64,000 bases of DNA from JBBQED01 sp038320345 (GCA_038320345.1 JBBQED010000001.1:124001-188000), one strand, 5' to 3'. Counted from the first letter of the stretch, positions 1 through 8,842 are shown. Numbers and translations: made by a program. The notes: generated from the sequence alone by a model not told the origin.

Positions 1-12
1 TACTTACAATTG

Positions 13-24
13 TTGTATAGACAA
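13..24. promoter_or_regulatory. Putative MarR operator, distal copy
   Basis: TTGTATAGACAA has a TTGT-N4-ACAA dyad and shares the core GTTGTATA(G/A)ACAA with the perfect dyad in front of the MarR gene. It lies beyond the MarR stop codon, so it would belong to the control region of a gene outside the left edge. The similarity is seen directly; the operator role is inferred. Confidence 0.45.
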
Positions 25-39
25 TTTTTCACTATTTGC

Positions 40-492
40 TTAAGATCTTAACTTATCCAGTATACGATTAAGTTCCTGTGCTTCAGTCTTTTGAATCGTT
101 TTAAAGACCTTCAACCATTCCCCTGACAGTTTGTCGGTTTCCGTCAAAAGTTCCAGCCCTTTTGGAGTAATCCAAATATCTACTTGGCGACGATTCTGCT
201 TACAAATTTCTCTTTTCAGAAACCCTTTCTGGCGTAGTTTTTCAACAAGGCGGGTAGCATTTGAATTCTTATCGATCATTCGGTCAGTAATATCTGCCAG
301 ACGAACAGGTTCCGGAAATGCACCGCGTAGGATTCTTAGTACGTTATATTGCTGAGGCGAAATTCCAAAAGGCTTTAGATTCTGGATTCTCATGCCGTCG
401 AGCCAACTTGAAGTGAACATTAAATTCACGATCAGTTTCTCATACTCATTCACAAACTTTTTTTGTTGTCGAATATCTTCTTCAATTCCCAT
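40..492 (-). CDS. MarR-family transcriptional regulator
   Basis: A 150-residue winged-helix repressor of the MarR family, which usually controls stress, redox or efflux genes through small phenolic or oxidant ligands. The winged HTH spans about residues 50-110, with the wing rich in Arg/Lys (KQNRRQVDIWIT). An upstream in-frame extension exists, but the start MGIEED is preferred: a -7 box TATCTTTG ends four bases before it, and the dyad AGTTGT-N4-ACAACT lies within the extension. A near copy of that dyad lies past the stop codon, so autoregulation plus control of the next gene is likely. The inducer is not evident. The NAD(P)-binding oxidoreductase gene lies 94 nt upstream on the same strand and may be a target. 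Confidence 0.9.
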   Translation of the reverse strand: MGIEEDIRQQKKFVNEYEKLIVNLMFTSSWLDGMRIQNLKPFGISPQQYNVLRILRGAFPEPVRLADITDRMIDKNSNATRLVEKLRQKGFLKREICKQNRRQVDIWITPKGLELLTETDKLSGEWLKVFKTIQKTEAQELNRILDKLRS

Positions 493-496
493 GCAG

Positions 497-530
497 CAAA
501 GATACGAACTCAACAGTTGTATAAACAACT
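497..530 (-). promoter_or_regulatory. marR promoter with overlapping operator
   Basis: Reading on the minus strand, TTG, 21 bases, then TATCTTTG matches the Bacteroidota -33/-7 pattern (TTTG ... TAnnTTTG). The perfect inverted repeat AGTTGTATAAACAACT (515-530) covers the -33 element, so a bound repressor would block RNA polymerase. The -7 box ends four bases before the ATG, which implies a leaderless or nearly leaderless message. Confidence 0.6.
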
Positions 531-586
531 ATTTATGATAAAATGTTAGAATAATGTAATGAACTGTAGAAATCAATATCAAAGCT

Positions 587-1234
587 CTACTTTACCACAT
601 GAAAATTGAAATTCCCATGTCCCAGTGTGCTATACAAACGAACCCAAAGCGGCAATAACTGTTCGGTGCCTCTGGCAGTAGAAATATCCCCAAGGTCGAT
701 GATGTTTTTCCATCCAAATTCCTTTTGAAGGAATGAGGTCACTTCCTGCTTTGCATCTGCATCATTACCACTCATAAAGAGATCATGCTCTCCAGGAACC
801 AGGGAAGGATCCACCATTACATTACAATTAGTAGTATTTAAAGTTTTAACCACTTTAGTTTCAGGAAAAGTACGTTGCAAAAGTTCAGCAAGACTATCCG
901 TATTTACAATAGTTAAAGTTGGAGGAAATCCCTTACTAAAATCCAATGGATTGGAAACATCAATAAGAATCTTGCCTTTCAGGTTTTCACTTCCAGCAAG
1001 TTCTAAAGCAGACAGTGAACCTACTCCGGTGGTACAATTAAACAAGAGCTCACCAAATGAAGCGGCGTCAGCAAATGTGCCTTCTGATGCATTCTTTCCG
1101 CAAGCATTTACCCAGAAAATTGCTTTCTCGTTTCCGGCAGTACGTGATCCCATCATTACTTCATGTCCGTTCTCAATTAATTTTTTCCCAATCGTTGATC
1201 CAACCATTCCGGTACCTAAAATTCCGATTTTCAT
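587..1234 (-). CDS. NAD(P)-binding oxidoreductase, NADPH-dependent F420 reductase-like family
   Basis: A 215-residue Rossmann protein. The N-terminal GILGTGMVGSTIG is the dinucleotide-binding glycine motif, followed by GSRTAGNEKA, where Ser-Arg after the second strand favours NADP(H). The length and the TLNTTNCNVMVDP segment match the family annotated as F420-dependent NADP reductase-like. In Bacteroidota, which generally lack F420, members more likely act on another flavin, quinone or small carbonyl substrate, and that substrate is unknown here. It is cytoplasmic with no signal peptide. The gene lies upstream of and on the same strand as the MarR gene, a common pairing for repressor-controlled stress oxidoreductases. 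Confidence 0.82.
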   Translation of the reverse strand: MKIGILGTGMVGSTIGKKLIENGHEVMMGSRTAGNEKAIFWVNACGKNASEGTFADAASFGELLFNCTTGVGSLSALELAGSENLKGKILIDVSNPLDFSKGFPPTLTIVNTDSLAELLQRTFPETKVVKTLNTTNCNVMVDPSLVPGEHDLFMSGNDADAKQEVTSFLQKEFGWKNIIDLGDISTARGTEQLLPLWVRLYSTLGHGNFNFHVVK

Positions 1235-1728
1235 ACTATAAATTTTAAAGATTTATTTGAAACTACTATTTCCAACTTTTAATGAATGTTGAAATTTTAT
1301 ATGTCAAAAGTAAAATAATAAAAGCAATCTTTCAACTGTAAATATATGTTAGTCGAATTAGATTCCGTAAAATTACTTTTGAGTAGATAGGTAGAAGAAA
1401 AGAAATAATTTTAAGGTAACTGATCCTCTTTTAAATGAAATACGATAGAAATTTTAATAGTATTATGGAGTGAACACTTCACTACCTCAACAACTATTCA
1501 AAATTATACAAGTTCCCAAACCAGAGGATTCTAGACGAAATAATTAAAAGATAAAATGTAAGGGTATGTACAAGGATTCTGTTGTTTGCAAAAATGTAGA
1601 TCCCGAGACAATTAATCAATTCATACTATCGGTGATATTATACGCTATGAACAGGGAGCAACAAAAAAAGGCAATAAATCGGATGAATTGTAAGTAATGT
1701 GTACTTTAGGGGTTCTAATTCAAGATTC
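1235..1728. other. Intergenic region, no convincing gene
   Basis: AT-rich spacer of about 490 bases. The only open frame of note is 43 codons at 1566-1697 (+), beginning MYKDSVVCKNVDPE. It has no recognisable family or ribosome-binding site and may be chance or a gene remnant. No repeat or terminator stands out. Confidence 0.5.
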
Positions 1729-3168
1729 ATGAAAACCATTAAAAAATTCTTACTCCTCTTTATCCTCAGTTCCCTCTCACATTCAATATTTGCACAGGGT
1801 ATTGATAAACCAAGGTATCAGATCATCACGCATAGGGCAGGCATTTATTTAGGAACCATAGAAATTGAATTATTTCCCTTCATTGCTCCATTAGCGACAG
1901 CCAACTTCGATTCGCTTGTTAATGTTTTAGCATATGACAGTACTGCCTTTCACCGAGTCGTGCCAGGATTTGTAATTCAAGGAGGAGATCCAAACTCTAT
2001 TAATGGGCCCATTTCGACATGGGGTCAGGGCCAACCCGGGCAACCTAATGTGCCCGCAGAATTCAGTGTAGCACGACATGAGCGTGGCAGAATTGGAGCT
2101 GCTCGAGATGCAAATATTAACTCCGCAAATTCGCAGTTTTATATTTGTGTAGCTCCTGCTTATTTTCTGGATGGACAGTATACCGTTTATGGTGAAGTAA
2201 CGAGCGGAATGAATATCGTTGATACGATAGTAAATTCTCCGAGAGATATCAATGATGTTCCACTCCAAAAAATTGAAATGTTTATCACGTATTTAGGTGT
2301 TAATGATACCGTTCCTCAAGCTCCCGTTCTAAATACGCCACTAGATAATGCTATCAGTATAAACCTTAACCAAAATCTAACTTGGAATGCAGTGAGTGAT
2401 GGAGTGATTTACACTCTTGAAATTAGTGACGATTCATTATTTAGCAATATCATTACTACTAAAGTTGTTGGAATTACTAATTCTACGATTATTGGATTAT
2501 CTCCTTACACCACTTATTATTGGAGAGTGAAAGTAAATAACGGAGGACATGAAAGTCCGTGGTCTTCATTTTACCGATTTACCACATTGCTTTCAAATCC
2601 AATTTTAATTTCGCCGCCAGACTCTTCAACTAATGTTTATTTAAATCCAATATTCACTTGGGATTCATTACCTGGCGCTTTGACTTATCTTTTACAAGTT
2701 GCAACTTCCACATCTTTCAGTACGGGCAGTTTAGTATATAATCAATCCGGAATTACAGGCACCTCGCAACAAGTGGGTGGATTAAATCCAAGCACTAATT
2801 ATTACTGGAGGATGCGTGGAAATGATGGAAATACTTTTGGACAATATTCCGTCAAATTTTTATTTACAACAGGAACAACCATTGGATTAACAGAAAATCC
2901 AACTCCCACAAATCAACTTAGAATTAATAAAGTTTACCCTAATCCTGCATCCTCTGTGATTCATATTGAAGCGTATACTAAAGAGAATGCATTATTGACA
3001 GTAGAGTTAAAAGATCTGCAAGGAAAATTAGTTTATCAGCAAGAAATTGTTAAGTCTCCTGCAGCGACAACTTTTGAAATTCCGGTACATCAACTAAGTA
3101 AAGGATTTTATATTTTGAAACTCAGTAGCCACAATGAAGAAGCTATCAAAAATATTGAAATCCGATAA
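1729..3168 (+). CDS. Secreted cyclophilin-type peptidyl-prolyl isomerase with FN3-like domains and T9SS sorting domain
   Basis: A 479-residue exported protein. The start is the Met of MKTIKKFLLLF, which opens a clear signal peptide ending near FAQ; an upstream GTG start adds a hydrophilic stretch that would spoil it. A cyclophilin domain follows (about residues 30-195) with the family motifs FHRVVPGFVIQGGDP and NSQFYICV. Two fibronectin-III-like domains come next, with WRVKVNN and YYWRMRGND strand motifs at about residues 200-385. The C-terminus (from about residue 400, VYPNPASSVIHIE) is a type A T9SS sorting domain. The enzyme is therefore predicted to act at the cell surface or outside the cell on prolyl bonds. 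No operon partner is evident. Confidence 0.9.
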   Translation: MKTIKKFLLLFILSSLSHSIFAQGIDKPRYQIITHRAGIYLGTIEIELFPFIAPLATANFDSLVNVLAYDSTAFHRVVPGFVIQGGDPNSINGPISTWGQGQPGQPNVPAEFSVARHERGRIGAARDANINSANSQFYICVAPAYFLDGQYTVYGEVTSGMNIVDTIVNSPRDINDVPLQKIEMFITYLGVNDTVPQAPVLNTPLDNAISINLNQNLTWNAVSDGVIYTLEISDDSLFSNIITTKVVGITNSTIIGLSPYTTYYWRVKVNNGGHESPWSSFYRFTTLLSNPILISPPDSSTNVYLNPIFTWDSLPGALTYLLQVATSTSFSTGSLVYNQSGITGTSQQVGGLNPSTNYYWRMRGNDGNTFGQYSVKFLFTTGTTIGLTENPTPTNQLRINKVYPNPASSVIHIEAYTKENALLTVELKDLQGKLVYQQEIVKSPAATTFEIPVHQLSKGFYILKLSSHNEEAIKNIEIR

Positions 3169-3209
3169 TTATTTTAGAAACTTTATTATACACTTCGTGT
3201 TTACTTTTT

Positions 3210-3842
3210 ATGATTCATATTCAAAAAAAAAATATTCAATCTTTCGATCGGTTTTATAGAGGCAATCTATTAAACTCATTAAGCGGATTCAAAAGTGTAA
3301 GTTTAATTGGAACTGTAAATCACCAGAAACAAAGTAATCTTGCGCTCTTTAGTAATATTGTTCATATAGGTGCAGATCCTGCATTGATAGGATTCATCAA
3401 CCGCCCACGGCAAGCTTCTCCGCATACCTTGCAAAATATAGAATCAACTGGATGGTATACGATAAATCATATTCATCCAAATATTATTGCAGAAGCACAT
3501 CAGACTAGTGCAAAATACAAAGCAGAAATCAGCGAATTCGAAGTTGTAGGGTTAACTCCTGAATGGAAAGAAAATATTCTCCCTCCTTTTGTTGCTGAAA
3601 GCAAAGTAAAGTATGCTTTGCAACTGCGAGAAATAATTCCTATTCAACTCAACAATACCTTTCTGGTGATTGGTGAAATTATGGAGATTTTTATAGAGAA
3701 ATCACTTGTAGCGAGCGATGGTTTTCTGGATTTATCAAAGGCAGGAACAGTAACGTCATTAGGTTTGGATGCTTATTACCGGACAGAAAAAATTGTACGG
3801 TATAATTATGCTATGCCTGATGTAAGTTTAATGGAGATCTAA
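3210..3842 (+). CDS. Flavin reductase-like protein (FMN-binding split barrel)
   Basis: A 210-residue cytoplasmic protein of the flavin reductase-like/flavoredoxin type. The N-terminal barrel contains KSVSLIGTVNHQKQSNLALFS and a segment resembling family FMN-contact loops (SPHTLQNIESTG). Length fits the short flavoredoxin-like branch. These proteins bind FMN and act as electron carriers or reductases; the partner here is unknown. It is followed 26 bases later by rpiB on the same strand, but rpiB appears to have its own -7 box. Confidence 0.8.
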   Translation: MIHIQKKNIQSFDRFYRGNLLNSLSGFKSVSLIGTVNHQKQSNLALFSNIVHIGADPALIGFINRPRQASPHTLQNIESTGWYTINHIHPNIIAEAHQTSAKYKAEISEFEVVGLTPEWKENILPPFVAESKVKYALQLREIIPIQLNNTFLVIGEIMEIFIEKSLVASDGFLDLSKAGTVTSLGLDAYYRTEKIVRYNYAMPDVSLMEI

Positions 3843-3856
3843 TTACTTTAAAAAAT

Positions 3857-3864
3857 TACCTTTG
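3857..3864 (+). promoter_or_regulatory. -7 promoter box of rpiB
   Basis: TACCTTTG is an exact match to TAnnTTTG and ends four bases before the ATG of rpiB, the same spacing seen at the marR and DEAD-box helicase genes. No clear -33 TTTG is seen 19-21 bases upstream, which lowers confidence. Confidence 0.45.
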
Positions 3865-3868
3865 TACT

Positions 3869-4300
3869 ATGCAACTCTATATAGGATCTGATCACGCTGG
3901 TTTCGATATGAAAGAAATGCTGAAAGGCTTTCTTCAACAAAACGGATACACTGTAACTGACAAAGGAACGTACAATAATGAAAGTACTGATTACCCTGAT
4001 TATGCTCATGCAGTTGCACTCGCTGTAGAAGCTGATCATGATTCATTAGGCATCTTATTATGTGGGAGTGCTAATGGAGTTTGTATTACTGCTAATAAAC
4101 ATCAGGGGATCAGAGCCGCGCTTTGTTGGACTGATGAGGTTGCTAAACTTGCAAGAAGTCATAATGATGCTAATGTTATTTGTATTCCTGCTCGCTTTGT
4201 GGATGATAACCTCGCATGGGAAATGTTACATTCCTTCTTAACAACGCCCTTTGAAGGAGGAAGACATCAACGGAGAGTTGATAAAATTGCCTGTGCCTGA
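3869..4300 (+). CDS. rpiB: Ribose-5-phosphate isomerase B
   Basis: A 143-residue RpiB/LacAB-family isomerase interconverting ribulose 5-phosphate and ribose 5-phosphate in the non-oxidative pentose phosphate pathway. IGSDHAGFDMK at the N-terminus and LLCGSANGVCITANK are signature segments, with the catalytic Cys at residue 65 as in characterised enzymes. RAALCWT and SHNDANVICIPAR complete the family pattern. Length is normal. The start has TACCTTTG four bases upstream, suggesting a leaderless transcript. A terminator-like hairpin lies about 80 bases downstream. Confidence 0.96.
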   Translation: MQLYIGSDHAGFDMKEMLKGFLQQNGYTVTDKGTYNNESTDYPDYAHAVALAVEADHDSLGILLCGSANGVCITANKHQGIRAALCWTDEVAKLARSHNDANVICIPARFVDDNLAWEMLHSFLTTPFEGGRHQRRVDKIACA

Positions 4301-4382
4301 TTAAACTGAACCTACAACATCATAACTTTTTATCGTTAATCGTTCTGTACTCCTCTCTTTTAAGTTTCTCATTTAAATATTC

Positions 4383-4416
4383 AACCCCAATGATAACAGA
4401 TTCATCGGGGTTTTTT
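4383..4416 (+). terminator. Rho-independent terminator after rpiB
   Basis: AACCCCAATGA pairs with TCATCGGGGTT (11 positions, one mismatch) around an 8-base loop, followed by a T run. It closes the rpiB transcript and separates it from the next operon. Confidence 0.75.
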
Positions 4417-4546
4417 ATAGTTCTTAAAAGGTAAGGTTATTGGGCTGATTATTTTGTCTTTTATTGGAAAAATGGATACCCGCAAAACAGAAAATTATTT
4501 TATATCCTATTATATTTCAATAAAATAGGATAAGTTTAAATTCTTA

Positions 4547-4579
4547 TTTGGAATTAATCTAAATAAAAAAGTAGTTTTG
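4547..4579 (+). promoter_or_regulatory. Promoter of the porin/Rieske/imelysin/cytochrome operon
   Basis: TTTG, 21 bases, then TAGTTTTG, matching the Bacteroidota -33/-7 pattern, 31 bases upstream of the first ATG. The same 21-base spacing is seen at the marR promoter. An AT-rich stretch with an ATCCTATTATA...AATAGGAT dyad lies just upstream (about 4504-4530) and could hold a regulator site. Confidence 0.6.
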
Positions 4580-4610
4580 CGACAATATTCAACTCCTAAA
4601 TTAATTTTCA

Positions 4611-5837
4611 ATGTTTAAGTCCTTAATTACAACCGTAATATTGATTTGCTTCATCCAAGACACTGCTTCAGCGCAGCAAAATCAATCGCTTCCAATCGAC
4701 AGTTCCCGAACTCAATTTTCAAGTATTTTAGGGAGAACAACATTTGGTGGATATGGAAATGCCTTTTATTCGAGGGATAATAAAAACGAATACGCATCAG
4801 TAAATCTTGAACGTTTTGTTTTACTGGTAACACATAAATTCAACAACAAGATTACACTATTCAGTGAACTAGAAGTTGAAGATGCAAAAGTAGAAGGCGG
4901 AAAAGAAGGCGGAGAAATAGCATTGGAACAATTTTATTTGAAATTTGATCTAAACCCTTCTACCTATCTCGTTGCAGGATTATTTATTCCTCGTATAGGA
5001 ATTTTGAGCGAAGATCATTTACCAACGCAGATTTTTGGCAATGAAAGAAATCAAGTGGAAACAAAAGTACTTCCTGCAACATGGAGAGAAATTGGAGCAG
5101 GGATTTATGGAAAATTAAATCGACTTCCGATATCTTTTAGTGCTTGTATTGTGAATGGTTTGAATAGTGAAAATTTTGAACATGGTACAGGCATCAGAGA
5201 AGGAAGAGCGGAAGGAAGAACTGCATCTGCAAATAATCTTGCAATACAAGGCTCGGTACAATATTACAAAGGCAATTTCAAAGCACAGATTAGTGGATAC
5301 TATGGCGGTACGGTGGGGTTAGTCCCTCGCGAAGCTGATAGCCTACAACTTACCTCGGGAGCATTTGGAACTCCAGTAATGATTACTGAAGCTAACATTC
5401 AATATTTTTCTAAAGGATTTAGCGGAAAAATTCTGGGTGCCATGATCTCCATTCCAGAAGCGAGTGATATTAATAGGGCATATGCTAACAATACTCCTGA
5501 AACGGAGACTGGAGGATATATTGAAGTTGCTTATAATTTTTTTGCCAATAATGTGAAATTAAAATCTAAGGCTTTGCATGCTTTTGTGAGATATGAAACC
5601 TTAAACTTAAATTCAAATATTCCTGGGAACGGTATTATAGATCATACACTCGATCAGCAGCATATCGTAACAGGTATCAATTATCTGCCTAATCCCAATG
5701 TAGTAGTAAAAATGGATGTACGATTTCAACATACCGGTAATCAAAATCCAGACCTACTCATAAATCCTAGTCCTACAGCACCCAAGTACTACACTGATAA
5801 TTCTTTTTTTAACCTAGGAATCGGTGTCGCATTTTAA
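4611..5837 (+). CDS. Outer-membrane beta-barrel (porin-like)
   Basis: A 408-residue exported protein with a signal peptide (cleavage near ASAQQ) and alternating aromatic strands through to a C-terminal phenylalanine (NLGIGVAF), typical of outer-membrane barrels. GGYGNAFYS, FSELEVEDA and LVAGLFIPRIGIL resemble the phosphate-selective porin O/P-like group. It is the first gene of a four-gene operon with a Rieske protein, an imelysin lipoprotein and a di-heme cytochrome, spaced 18-26 bases apart. Context suggests a channel feeding an envelope metal or redox system. The substrate cannot be read from sequence. Confidence 0.78.
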   Translation: MFKSLITTVILICFIQDTASAQQNQSLPIDSSRTQFSSILGRTTFGGYGNAFYSRDNKNEYASVNLERFVLLVTHKFNNKITLFSELEVEDAKVEGGKEGGEIALEQFYLKFDLNPSTYLVAGLFIPRIGILSEDHLPTQIFGNERNQVETKVLPATWREIGAGIYGKLNRLPISFSACIVNGLNSENFEHGTGIREGRAEGRTASANNLAIQGSVQYYKGNFKAQISGYYGGTVGLVPREADSLQLTSGAFGTPVMITEANIQYFSKGFSGKILGAMISIPEASDINRAYANNTPETETGGYIEVAYNFFANNVKLKSKALHAFVRYETLNLNSNIPGNGIIDHTLDQQHIVTGINYLPNPNVVVKMDVRFQHTGNQNPDLLINPSPTAPKYYTDNSFFNLGIGVAF

Positions 5838-5855
5838 GTTCTTAATTTTAATAAC

Positions 5856-6278
5856 ATGCAAAGAAGAGCTTTTATAAAATCTGGTTGTGTACTCGCATTA
5901 GCAACAGGATGCGGCGTAGTTCTTTCCTCAGTATCGGGATGTTCGCCTGGAATAATCTACAAAACCGGAATCATAGAAAATAAAATTGCCGTTCCATTGA
6001 CATTATTTAGCAATGGAAAACTTCAAATTATTCGTCCTGCAGGAATGCAGTTTGATATTGCCCTTCGAAAAGAAGATGACACTACCTATTCCTCATTTCT
6101 AATGCGCTGCACTCATGCCGAAAATCAACTACTGAGTACGGGAACTGGATTTACCTGTGCACTTCATGGGAGTGTATTTAATGCCGATGGATCTGTAACA
6201 AAAGGACCTGCTGAATATCCTTTAAAAAAATATAGGACAGAAGTTATTGAAGAAAATATAATTATACATCTTAATTAA
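5856..6278 (+). CDS. Rieske [2Fe-2S] protein, exported
   Basis: A 140-residue protein with an N-terminal RRAFIK motif ahead of a hydrophobic stretch, resembling a Tat signal, and Cys residues in the lipobox region (SVSGCS). The Rieske domain has the ligand pattern C85-T-H87 and C101-A-L-H104, with 13 residues between the two halves. It is small and lacks an oxygenase domain, so it should carry electrons on the periplasmic side. It is the second gene of the porin/imelysin/cytochrome operon and is a plausible electron carrier for the di-heme protein. Confidence 0.88.
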   Translation: MQRRAFIKSGCVLALATGCGVVLSSVSGCSPGIIYKTGIIENKIAVPLTLFSNGKLQIIRPAGMQFDIALRKEDDTTYSSFLMRCTHAENQLLSTGTGFTCALHGSVFNADGSVTKGPAEYPLKKYRTEVIEENIIIHLN

Positions 6279-6300
6279 AGTTATTTTAATCATTTAAACT

Positions 6301-7377
6301 ATGAAGTCTTTTACCTTCCTCCTTCCTATTATCCTATTTAGTTGTGTTATAATTTCCTCTTGTAAAAAAGATAGTGAACAGAATAGCTCTACAACCACTG
6401 ATCTGGAAAAGAAAATAATTACCGATTTTGCAGATATAGTAGCATTCCCGAATTATCAGGAAATAGAAACAAAAGCAATGTTTTTGAATCAGCAAGCGGC
6501 GATTTTAAACACTTCAACTACTGCTGCAAACCTTACTATAGCGCAAAATAGCTGGAGAGATCTTCGTTCATCATGGGAACTTTGTGAAGCATTTATTTTT
6601 GGGCCTGTCGAAGATTTTAATTATGATCCTGCACTTGATACGTGGCCTGTAAACAAAACAGATCTTGACTCCTTATTAGCAAGCAACAATGGATTAACGG
6701 TTGCTGATATTGAACAATTACCCTCTTCCTTAAAAGGATTTCATCCTATTGAATACTTATTGTTCGGAGTGGGTGGAAATAAAATGGCAGGAGATTTTAC
6801 TTCTCGTGAAAAAGAGTATTTGCTTTCACTTACAGCGAGTTTGTTGTCCACTACAACTGCATTACGTAGCAGCTGGGATAGCGGATCACCAGATGACTTT
6901 AAAACACAATTTAAAACTGCTGGAGAAGGTAGCACACGCTATGAAAAACGACAGGATGCCTTTATCACGCTTGTATCTGCTATGGCGGGGATCTGCGATG
7001 AAGTAGCCAATGGTAAGATGGAAGTGCCTTTTGCCGCTCAAGATTCAACACTTGAAGAATCACAGTTCTCTCATAATTCAACAGCAGATTTCAGAAATAA
7101 TATCAAAGGTGTTGAACATGTTTATCTATGTAAATTTAACAGTGATGGAACAGGCTTAAATGATTTAGTGAATTCAAAGCATCTTGCTTTAGATAATAAA
7201 ATCAAAAATCAACTTTCCGCTGCTATTAATTCGTTTGATGCGATTGATGATAATTATGGATCAGCGATCTATACTCAACCTGTTCAGATTCTGAATGTGC
7301 AAAACGCAATTAACGCACTAAAAACAACATTGGAAACTGATTTGATGAATTTCGTTTTTATTAATGTTAAGAATTAA
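6301..7377 (+). CDS. Imelysin-family (M75) lipoprotein
   Basis: A 358-residue lipoprotein (lipobox IISSC at residue 21). The imelysin signature GxHxxE is present as GFHPIE at residues 146-151, with the family WRDLRSSWE helix upstream. Imelysins are often iron-regulated, and the EfeO component of the EfeUOB iron transporter has a related domain; proteolytic activity is not established for most. Its position between a Rieske protein and a di-heme cytochrome suggests metal binding or delivery in the periplasm. Confidence 0.9.
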   Translation: MKSFTFLLPIILFSCVIISSCKKDSEQNSSTTTDLEKKIITDFADIVAFPNYQEIETKAMFLNQQAAILNTSTTAANLTIAQNSWRDLRSSWELCEAFIFGPVEDFNYDPALDTWPVNKTDLDSLLASNNGLTVADIEQLPSSLKGFHPIEYLLFGVGGNKMAGDFTSREKEYLLSLTASLLSTTTALRSSWDSGSPDDFKTQFKTAGEGSTRYEKRQDAFITLVSAMAGICDEVANGKMEVPFAAQDSTLEESQFSHNSTADFRNNIKGVEHVYLCKFNSDGTGLNDLVNSKHLALDNKIKNQLSAAINSFDAIDDNYGSAIYTQPVQILNVQNAINALKTTLETDLMNFVFINVKN

Positions 7378-7403
7378 TTTCATTTACCCTTTCGTATTCA
7401 CTC

Positions 7404-8777
7404 ATGAAAAAAAGTATAGGATTTATCTTTCTTCTTTGCTATGTATTGATGATGTCAATGTGTCGCAAGCCTGATATTTTTCCAGAAGAAGGATATGATG
7501 AGCGATTAAGTGGTGGACTTCAAACTGCTTTTGACGCCACTTCTCAGTCTTTCACACATGAATTTGAAGGAATGAGCCAATATGATGAATTGATTCATGA
7601 GTTAGGTGATGCGGCATTTGAACAAACCTTTGTAACGGCTCCCGCTCCTATTAATAACGGACTTGGTCCCATCTATAATAATGTTTCTTGTATTTCTTGT
7701 CATCATAATGATGGAAAAGGAGTTCCTTCTACAGGTGGAATTGAATCTTCATTACTTGTAAGAATAAGCCAGCCTGGTGTTGATGAACATGGAGGACCAT
7801 TGGGGATACAAGGATTCGGTGGTCAGTTGCAGGATAAAGCTGTTTTCGGAAAACTTAGTGAATGCAATGTTGACATTACTTACGCAGAACAAACTTATAC
7901 ATTCCCAGATGGCACCACTTATAAACTAAGAACTCCAACATATACTTTGAATAATTTGTATCAACCTATTGTTGTGAATTATCTTCTATCTCCTCGTCTT
8001 GCGCCACCGGTTTTTGGATTAGGATTACTGGCTGCAATTCCAGAAAATCAAATTCTGGCACATTCCGATATTAATGATAGAGATGGAGACGGAATTAGCG
8101 GGAAACCTAATTATGTTTGGGACCCAGAAAAAGAAATTGTAATGCTGGGAAGATTTGGTCTTAAAGCAAATACTGCAACATTGATGACTCAGGTTGCTGC
8201 TGCCTATAATAATGATATGGGAATTACCAATAGAATTTTCAAACATGATCCTACCTATAATACGTCTCAATGGGATTCGCTTGGTGATGATCCGGAACTT
8301 CCAGACAGTATCTTGAATGCGGTAAAATTTTACATTCAAACATTACAAGTACCTGCACGTAGAAATGTAAATTTGCCTGATGTATTATCCGGAAAGAAAA
8401 TTTTCATGGAAGCAAAATGTGGTAGTTGTCATATCCCGACTTTCACTACGGAAATTAATGTTGCCCTTCCATCAATCAGTAATCAACGCATTCAACCCTA
8501 CTCTGATTTATTAGTACATGATATGGGTCCCGGGTTGGCAGATAACCGACCCGATTATGATGCAGATGGAACAGAATGGAGAACCGCTCCGCTTTGGGGC
8601 ATCGGGCTTTTTGAAACCGTAAATTACCCTGCTTACTATTTACATGATGGTAGGGCAAGAACTATTACAGAAGCGATTATGTGGCATGGAGGAGAAGCCG
8701 AGTTTTCAAAGAATTTTGTAGCTCAGTTGAATAAATCAGATCGTGATGCGCTCTTGAAATTTTTGAAGTCGTTGTAA
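7404..8777 (+). CDS. Di-heme cytochrome, DUF1111/thiol oxidoreductase-like
   Basis: A 457-residue exported protein with a hydrophobic N-terminus and a lipobox-like MSMC. Two CxxCH heme sites are visible: CISCH at residues 96-100 and CGSCH at 339-343. The intervening RDGDGISG and C-terminal APLWGIGL and HDGRARTITEAIMWHGGEA segments are typical of the DUF1111 di-heme oxidoreductases, related to MauG/cytochrome c peroxidases. It is the last gene of the operon and is followed by a strong hairpin. The likely role is electron transfer or peroxidase-type chemistry next to the imelysin lipoprotein. Confidence 0.92.
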   Translation: MKKSIGFIFLLCYVLMMSMCRKPDIFPEEGYDERLSGGLQTAFDATSQSFTHEFEGMSQYDELIHELGDAAFEQTFVTAPAPINNGLGPIYNNVSCISCHHNDGKGVPSTGGIESSLLVRISQPGVDEHGGPLGIQGFGGQLQDKAVFGKLSECNVDITYAEQTYTFPDGTTYKLRTPTYTLNNLYQPIVVNYLLSPRLAPPVFGLGLLAAIPENQILAHSDINDRDGDGISGKPNYVWDPEKEIVMLGRFGLKANTATLMTQVAAAYNNDMGITNRIFKHDPTYNTSQWDSLGDDPELPDSILNAVKFYIQTLQVPARRNVNLPDVLSGKKIFMEAKCGSCHIPTFTTEINVALPSISNQRIQPYSDLLVHDMGPGLADNRPDYDADGTEWRTAPLWGIGLFETVNYPAYYLHDGRARTITEAIMWHGGEAEFSKNFVAQLNKSDRDALLKFLKSL

Positions 8778-8799
8778 TTATTTATTAGCTTCCCTTTAG

Positions 8800-8842
8800 A
8801 AAAAGAAATGGTGTCTGTTCATTGGGTACAGACACCATTTCT
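8800..8842. terminator. Bidirectional terminator between convergent genes
   Basis: AGAAATGGTGTCTGT and ACAGACACCATTTCT form a perfect 15-bp stem with a 9-base loop. An A run on the left gives a T run on the minus strand, so it suits the secreted propeller gene to the right and can also stop the cytochrome operon. Confidence 0.75.
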
